Source of the DNA: Maniola hyperantus
Taxonomy: Eukaryota; Arthropoda; Insecta; Lepidoptera; Nymphalidae
Reading direction: 5' to 3'
DNA length: 64,000 nucleotides
Assembly (NCBI RefSeq): GCF_902806685.2
Contig: NC_048543.1
Span: forward strand, 7,908,106-7,972,105
Part shown: piece by piece, positions 57,838 through 64,000 of the stretch
How the letters are laid out: every line of letters starts with the position of its first letter
Position numbering within the stretch: position 1 is the first letter of the stretch
Notes under the pieces: model-generated
Told to the model about the DNA's origin: nothing
Seen by the model: only the letters and a program-made list of their open reading frames with translations
Database searches by the model: none
Program-made: the position numbers and the translations under genes

Positions 57838-57861
57838 TGTCATTCAATGTTCTCAGCGTAC

Positions 57862-58066
57862 ATATTCAAAATCTTTTGATCTTTTATCGTTTTGTATTTT
57901 GTGTCTTTTTTCTTGTACCTTTATTTGTATTTAAATTTATTATTAATCATCTAGTTAGTGTAAGTGGCACTGCCGTTCTAATAAGATATAAAATAAATAA
58001 ATAGATAGGTAGTAGTTACATTTTGAGTATAAGAATACTTATGTAGTAGATAGTTAAGGGTATAGG
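57862..58066. other. AT-rich spacer
   Basis: No gene recognised. Confidence 0.5.
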
Positions 58067-58250
58067 TACAGCACGCAGCAGAAAGTAATGCACATCGAGG
58101 TTTAGAAAGAGATAGCAGATTTGTAGACCATTGTCTCTGTCGTTGAGACCGATAAAACTTCACATAGGTATAAGTGACAAAGACAACGCTCTACAAAGCC
58201 GAAATGCTATTCTTATAGCCGATGTTCATTATTTTCTGCCGCGTACTGTA
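58067..58250. mobile_element. MITE N copy
   Basis: TACAGCACGCAGCAGAAAGT to TTTTCTGCCGCGTACTGTA, TA at the ends, with the same interior words as 42022-42205. Confidence 0.85.
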
Positions 58251-58618
58251 GTAGATATACATACTTAATATTTATACCTAGATATAGGTTTAATTAGCTA
58301 TTTTCACACTATAGTATAAAATTACAGATTAATGCGGTAATGTAAACAAGCTCCGTCATAAACAGCAAAAGCTTGTAATCCTCTCAGGACTTTAGTAAGC
58401 CGCTTGTCACTCTTTCGATCCCTTCTCAGTGAGGCAAGGGAGCAGACTGGCATGCCAGGATTGAGGATATAATTTATTAAAGCATCTCATGTTTTGGAGT
58501 TAATTATACGCTGGTAGGTACAAATGGTTGGATTAGAGTAATTTAACACAGATTAACTGTTTTAAACTTGAATTATTATTATGCTTTATTTATGTAACTT
58601 GTAGATAATTAGCAGGCA
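58251..58618. other. AT-rich spacer
   Basis: No gene recognised. Confidence 0.5.
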
Positions 58619-58770
58619 TAGTCCGCGACAGGTCGAGATGGCAAGCGGGGTATGAAGCGGGGGAACGCCCCGCACGTAACCCACGCTCGCCCGCACCGGC
58701 ATAGCGTGGGGGCTGTGCGGGTGTGCGGGGCGCTCCCTCCCCGATTGCTATCTCGACCTGTCGCGTACTA
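58619..58770. mobile_element. GC-rich MITE family P, complete copy
   Basis: 152 bp, the same length as 40537-40688. Ends TAGTCCGCGACAGGTCGAGA / TCTCGACCTGTCGCGTACTA; GGAACGCCCCGCAC inside. Confidence 0.9.
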
Positions 58771-59089
58771 TACCTAGCTTATGTTACAAAAACTGGAATT
58801 TGAAAATTCGATCCAGGCAATTCAATAATACCTACTTGTTATAAAAGTCACGTAGGTATATGATTTACGGTAGGTACCTACCTATCTTTCAAATAAAAAT
58901 TGCTTCCAAGTTGAATGTCGATATAATAATTATTTCATTTGAGAGAGTAAGTAGGTATTTCATCGATGTGAAAATATATTGTAGTTGTTACTTATGCAGT
59001 ATGAAAATCGTAGGAATGTCCCGGGTGGTCCCGGTCCAGTGAGATTTTTCATATTTACGCAATAATATTTCTAAGAAATGGTGATATAG

Positions 59090-59600
59090 ATGGAATTGGT
59101 GATAATAGGTGAGTTAAGCCGTTTTATGGTAGGTATGTGGCAGGTGAATTGTAGAATTCGCCATATTTCACCTCATATCGGCGGAGGAAAAGCGGGGACC
59201 CAGAGATACAGGTTTTGCACACTTACTTCAGGGTCCCCGGCACAATTTGTAAAAAGACCTATTGTAAGAACAAATAAATCATTTAATCATATTGGAACCT
59301 ACATTTACAGTAGCCACAGCCATTTGAAAAAGCGGAGCCGTTTTGTTCGGCGCGCGGCGGCTGCTCGTTCGGCGGATGAATGTTTAATCAGATTGTCATT
59401 GCGATACGTTCGATAATACCTATTGTGATGATGTTGTGGGCTCTTCTCAGACCTGGGCGCGTTTGGAACCCTCGTAGCTTTAGTTTTAAGTTTGCGTAAT
59501 AATTATCACCACTATATCTTAGAAATCCAACATCTGACCATCAAAAAGAGTTATTTATTACCTATTTTGAATAAATTATTTGACTTTGACTTTAATGTTG
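59090..59600 (+). pseudogene. Jockey/CR1-like LINE 3' end
   Basis: The frame 59090-59416 ends in SHLKKRSRFVRRAAAARSA and LSLRYVR, then a stop. This is followed by the untranslated tail CTGGGCGCGTTTGGAACCC, CTGACCATCAAAAAGAG and TGAATAAATTATTTGACTTT. The tail is shared with 22858-23150 on the other strand. 5'-truncated. Confidence 0.7.
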
Positions 59601-59904
59601 TTGGCGATGATGATCGTGTTGATACTGATAATGATTAAAGATCAAGCTTTTTAAATGAGCTACGCCAGAAGTCTACGAGCTTTCCATAATCACTCTATGG
59701 GTAGGTCAAACGAGACGAGGTCGAGGTGCTCAGATATCTTTTGGTCTTGCTTTTAGAGTTTATGAATTAGACAAGAGAGGAGACCCGTTCTCAATAGTGG
59801 GTCAGTTATGGGTTGATCACAATGCATGTAGTAGCACTCAATGTTGTTGAATGTATCACAACCGCAATCCGGTTAAACATTCATCCGCCGTAATAGCCGC
59901 TAGA
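59601..59904. other. Spacer
   Basis: 59745-59825 has a weak SINE family 2 likeness (GGAGACCCGTTCTC, GGTTGATCA). No gene. Confidence 0.45.
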
Positions 59905-60090
59905 GCCTCAATAGCTCAACCGGTAAAGGACCGAAAGGTCGACGGTTCAAGCCCCGCCCGTTGCACTATTGTCGTACCTACTCCTAGCACAAGCTTGACG
60001 CTTAGTTGGAGAGGTAAAGGGAATATTAGTCATTTAACATGGCTAATATTCTTTAATTATTTATTTATTAGTCATTTAACATGGCTAATA
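59905..60090 (+). repeat. SINE family 3 with tRNA-like promoter
   Basis: Head CCTCAATAGCTCAACCGGTA (A-box like) and GGTTCAAGCCC (59944-59954, perfect B-box). The short body ends in two copies of TAGTCATTTAACATGGCTAA separated by an AT tract. It does not fold into an intact cloverleaf that I can see, so it is a SINE and not a tRNA gene. Confidence 0.75.
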
Positions 60091-60091
60091 A

Positions 60092-60133
60092 CATTGTATG
60101 CTATATTTTTATAGCATACAATGTTTTTTTTTT
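60092..60133 (+). terminator. Hairpin plus T10, possible pol III stop
   Basis: Perfect arms CATTGTATGCTATA / TATAGCATACAATG (14 bp, TTTT loop) followed by ten T at 60124-60133. RNA polymerase III stops at T runs, so a transcript from the SINE promoter would probably end in the TTTT loop or in this run. Function inferred. Confidence 0.5.
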
Positions 60134-60958
60134 CAACTCAACTCACGTTGAGGTACAATTATTGAAAATACTAGATAAATATATTGTCCATTGTAGCTAT
60201 GAGGTACGAGTATCGACAGTGAAGAATAAGTTAGAGTCTCCGATGGGATTTCAAATATTGAAGTCACATATTCGAGATTTATGTTCGTCGACTTACAATC
60301 ATCTTAATTCTGCCGACGCTGTATCGCTCCAGCCTATACTTCTCAGTAATATTTCATTCAGGTGACCTACATTCGAGGAAAATAAATTTTCTTATTCAGC
60401 GTGATAACTGGTATCGAAGTTGAAGGTTTAGAAGAGGCGTAAGGAGATCAGCAAATTGTACCCTCAAAGTATCGTTGAGATACTTTATTGACAAAATATA
60501 CGCAATTTGTCTCTGGTTAGTGAAGAAATTTTTATCCCTACTTACAAAAAGACGTATTTACTTAAAAACCTTTGTTGGTTGGACCATTGAAGTCAAAATG
60601 TAGATATTATTTAAAAACAGTTTAAGAAATATTCTGATTATATCTTGAACAACATTTCTTTTGCAATGCGACATGCCATTTTACTATTATCGCTGAGCTG
60701 TTGGGTATTTTTTTAATAGTATATATCACAATTTTTTGGCTTTATTTTAGGTTGGAAAGTTTTTCAGAAAATATGTCCCATTTATAATTATCATAATTAT
60801 TTATGTAACGTACGTATGTACTCAACAACTTGGCGGTGGGATCGTAATAATATCGAATACAGTTAAGGGGTAGGTAGCCTTACTCTAGAGCCCTGGCCAC
60901 TATTAGCCTGGGTCCACAGCTGCATTCCATTTTAAACATTCCATTTTATAACTGCCTA
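60134..60958. other. AT-rich spacer
   Basis: No gene recognised. The frame 60081-60365 starts in the SINE and has no domain. Confidence 0.5.
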
Positions 60959-61122
60959 TTACTCCCGCAAATTGCTATTGTGCTGGAACCATGTCTCATT
61001 CACATCGAAATGACGTCATTCTGACGTCAGCCGAAATGAAATATACCATCAACTCGAAACTTCAGTCTAGTGCTGACGTCACTAAAATGCCGGCCACGCG
61101 TATTAGTAATTTGCGAGACTTA
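60959..61122. mobile_element. MITE M, copy 2
   Basis: 164 bp, the same as 27177-27341: CCCGCAAATTGCTATTG, GAAATGACGTCATTCTGACG and TAATTTGCGAGACTTA. TA on both sides (60957-60958, 61123-61124). Confidence 0.9.
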
Positions 61123-61635
61123 TATCATAAACCTTGTTTCACGCGGAATTAAAACCGTACTTTTTTGCAGGATAAATCCCACCAAATACGTAGTGGCGCA
61201 TACACTGAGTACAGTCTAGACTCTAGGATATCTACTCGTGTGGTATAGCACCGTTCACTCGGTTAAAACTGTACCAGGTACCTATACGTTTTTTGCATTA
61301 CAAACAACGTATGAATGGTTCAATGTATGCGCTTCGTATCAACGGGGTGCAACCCTTACTAACCTTTATCAAAATGATATTTAAAAAAATATGTATAAGA
61401 TCCTATAGAGTCAAGAAAATATCGTCTAGGAGCGGGGGCAATTACAAACAATTTTACGGCAATTTAAGGCACGGACGTGCGTTGCCTCTGAACTAAAATG
61501 AGCTACCTAATTGCGAAGTTTGTTATGAAATGGCAGTTGGAATCGTTTGTGGGTTGCTGTAATTTGTAGACTATTCAAACAGCATTTAAGTTTTATCTTA
61601 TTATATTCGTCAAAGTAAGCATCCTTACCTTTTAG
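61123..61635. other. Spacer
   Basis: No gene recognised. Confidence 0.5.
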
Positions 61636-61780
61636 AGCCCGGCTATCACGCTCCGTATTACCTTACCTGCAAAGGCCAGTTGTACGTGCGTATGGACGGC
61701 AAGACGGTATCCCGCGCAGTCCCGAAAGCGCGGCGTGAATTTATTATCGTGTCGACTGCAATACGTTGCCAAACACCGAG
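61636..61780. other. CpG-rich block, possible exon on either strand
   Basis: GC content rises sharply. Plus reading: acceptor-like CTTACCTTTTAG before 61636 and donor-like GAG|GTAAAT after 61780, with two frames open. Minus reading: acceptor-like TATTGCAG before 61755 and a strong donor CAG|GTAAGG after 61667, with frames open. In one minus frame one base is left over, which would join in phase to the Beat exon at 22849. I recognise no domain in any reading. It could also be an unknown repeat. Confidence 0.3.
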
Positions 61781-62653
61781 GTAAATTGGTGCTGATGCCA
61801 AATCTAACACATCACTGTAGGTTACTTAGTAGGTAGGTACTCTATACAAATAAACGAAATGAAGGGTCTGCCCGTGATTAAATAGGTAGTAACTAGGTGA
61901 CTGTCTTCTCTTAAAAGCTCAAATCATTATATTTTCAACGTTTTGTAAACCAAACACCAATACATCTATCTGCATGTAACGTCTGTGTGTCTGTTTGTAA
62001 GAGCTTAACCCATTTTGATGGATTCTTACAGCCAGACTAACTAGAGGACATCTGAAATACTGTTATTATTTGGATAAAACAGTGACTCAGCACGAATATA
62101 TTAGTCGCGGACTGCTAGTTATTAATATTAATTTGGACTTAGGTTACTCATAAAATGTTACGTAGATACACTCTTAACTTAAGCTAGGTTGACTGACTAT
62201 TCAACTATCGTTACGTCAGAGAGCAACTTTGTAAAATATGCATAGCTGACAGATCGTATAGGCACCAAACGAGACTGTTAAACTGGCGAAACTTAGTCGT
62301 CCGTATCCCGGATAACTTGTACATAAATAGTTTTACTAAATTTAAGAACTACAAATTAACAAAGATACAAAGTGCACTGTTTTGTGCTAAACAAATAAAG
62401 TTATAACAGTACCTATTTTTAATTTATAAAATTAATTAGATTTTGCGTACTGTTATAATCTGAAGTTCAATGGCCAAATCTAATACTTGATACTCACATA
62501 ATATAATACATTACGAGATGCCGTTCGATTTAAGTAGAGTGGCAAGAGCCCTTGAGAGCCATGCCTTAATAGCCTACCAAGCCTCCTTTGGCAAGAGAGT
62601 CCGGGGATTCTAAATTTATCATCCTCAGTATCATTGTGTCGATTCCGTAAATA
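61781..62653. other. AT-rich spacer
   Basis: No gene recognised. Confidence 0.5.
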
Positions 62654-62655
62654 TA

Positions 62656-63019
62656 CAGGGTGTAACCAGAACGCTACCAAAAACAAAGACAGACGATAGT
62701 ATACCTACTGATGATTACTAAAATGACACCACAAAAAACGCGAAAAAAATATCCTATATTTTGTAAAATTTCACGAAATAAAGCTAAATAAAGCTTTTGA
62801 CTGACGCTAGAGGTCAACGAACGTTGCGTAAGCAGGCCACTCGGGGTCAATGCTGCGTCGTAGGTGTAAAGTATTGACCCCAGTTTTGCACGCTATACAT
62901 TGCGGGTTTGAAAAATACTAAATAACTAAAACTACAAAATGAGGCAAATGGGTATTGGATTGTGTTTAGATAGTGTAACAATAAAGCTAAGTTTTTGCTA
63001 GCGTTCTGGTTACATCCTG
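62656..63019. mobile_element. MITE with TA target site
   Basis: Inverted ends CAGG[G/A]TGTAACCAGAACG then CTA[C/G]CAAAAAC; TA lies outside both (62654-62655, 63020-63021). About 364 bp, non-coding. Contains GGGGTCAAT / ATTGACCCC inverted in the middle. Confidence 0.9.
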
Positions 63020-63027
63020 TATTATTT

Positions 63028-63268
63028 ACTAGCTGTAGCCCGTGACTTCGTTCGCGTGGATTTAGGTTTTTAAAAATCCTGTGGGAACTCTTTGATTTTG
63101 CGGGATAAAAAGTCGCCTATGTCACTCTCCAGGTCATTAACTATACACATCCAAAAAAATCACGTTGATCCGTTGCTCCGTTGCGACGTGATTGAAGGAC
63201 AAACTAACAAACCAATAAACCAACAAACCAACAAATAATCACACGTTCGCATAAATAATATTGGTAGT
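63028..63268 (+). repeat. Repeat family A copy
   Basis: ACTAGCTGTAGCCCGTGACTTCG to ACACGTTCGC and ATAAATAATATTGG. It begins a few bases after the MITE. The usual CAGACAGA tract is replaced by AACAAACCA repeats. Confidence 0.85.
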
Positions 63269-64000
63269 CATTTATGAAAATACTTGAACATTTTGTTCGT
63301 GGTTGTATTTTTACGAGTAGGATATAATAGTAGTCGAATTTTGGTTTCTGAGCTTTATCTTGTTATTTCTCAAGAGTTTGTACAGCCACATGAATCATAG
63401 TATTTTGTTTGTACTTATTATATTCGGCAAAAAGCATTTCTACTGCGGTCCGCAAAGTGTGATGTTTTGCATTTACATTTTAAAAAGCAGCCTGTCTTAT
63501 TATGCATACTGATTAAAACTGGTTAAATGTAAATTAGTCTAGGAATAATAAAGATATTTGCATATAATTTCCTTCGTTATTTTAGTTTAGGAGTAATGAG
63601 TTGCATAATAAATATATATAGAACTATAGGTATTTATTTAAGTATGTACTATTATGAATTTATGATAAAACCTCGTCACTTGTGCTGATGTTATCTTCCT
63701 TTTAGCTCGACCTTTTTTCGCGCAACAGATCATCCTGGATGTCCAGCGCGAAAATGCAGTCAGTATTCTTGACACCATTCCACGCGAACATGATTTGTAC
63801 AGTAATAAGATAAGGCTAGATTTAAGTATTATTGTAATATTTTCATTAAAAAAAGTTATACAGTTTTATCTATTTTATGTTACTGTTTCCTGCCTCATTT
63901 GCATTATCATCCTCATTATCTTGGTATAGCTGATTAGTATTTACGTCTGATTCCGAAGTATCGTCTCATTCCTGGAGAACTTGCCTCTTTGATCTTTCGG
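63269..64000. other. Spacer to window end
   Basis: AT-rich; no gene or repeat recognised. A CTTTTAG|CTCGACC site at 63704-63710 looks like a splice acceptor, but no convincing exon follows. Confidence 0.45.

Overview
This window is nuclear DNA from an insect, very probably a moth or butterfly (Lepidoptera). It is AT-rich and intron-dominated. It is saturated with interspersed repeats typical of lepidopteran genomes: tRNA-headed SINEs, the tails of several LINE clades, repeats ending in CAGACAGA microsatellites, and many copies of the palindromic word TAGGTACCTA. No bacterial features are present, and few of the long open frames belong to host genes.

One host gene is recognisable, on the minus strand, spread over at least 17 kb. 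Five exons with good splice sites and compatible phases (22849-22641, 18788-18653, 9497-9364, 8861-8670, 7167-6951) encode two immunoglobulin-like domains of the Beaten path (Beat) type. Beat proteins are secreted or membrane-anchored neuronal proteins that bind Sidestep-family receptors in axon guidance. A possible last exon (5950-5874) would add a short hydrophobic C-terminus. The first, signal-peptide exon was not found. If it lies at higher coordinates, the region from 22.9 kb to the window end is upstream intron or flank and holds almost only mobile-element debris.

The best preserved mobile element is a complete PIF/Harbinger transposon (10729-14426) in the 9.2-kb Beat intron. It has matching terminal inverted repeats, a CTG target duplication, subterminal ACAAG/CTTGT clusters, a 343-residue transposase with an intact DDE triad, and a convergent two-exon gene for a Myb/SANT-like partner protein. 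It looks intact, apart from a younger repeat inside the partner-gene intron.

Other elements include a mariner relic with frameshifts (53.2-54.3 kb), an internally deleted LTR-retrotransposon integrase relic between identical 119-bp direct repeats (45.2-46.3 kb), LINE tails of RTE and Jockey/CR1-like types, and many foldback elements (MITEs). Several MITEs carry diagnostic target duplications: 8 bp (hAT-like), TA (Tc1/mariner-like), TTAA and a 3-bp TAG. One MITE insertion is proven by an empty-site paralogue in the same window.

Layout: 0-5.8 kb MITEs and LINE tails downstream of the Beat gene; 5.8-22.9 kb Beat exons and introns with the Harbinger element; 22.9-35 kb SINE and LINE arrays; 35-42 kb GC-rich foldback elements and a large inverted repeat; 42-50 kb RTE, LTR and LINE remnants; 50-64 kb mariner, MITEs, SINEs and one unexplained CpG-rich block (61.64-61.78 kb) with splice-like edges.
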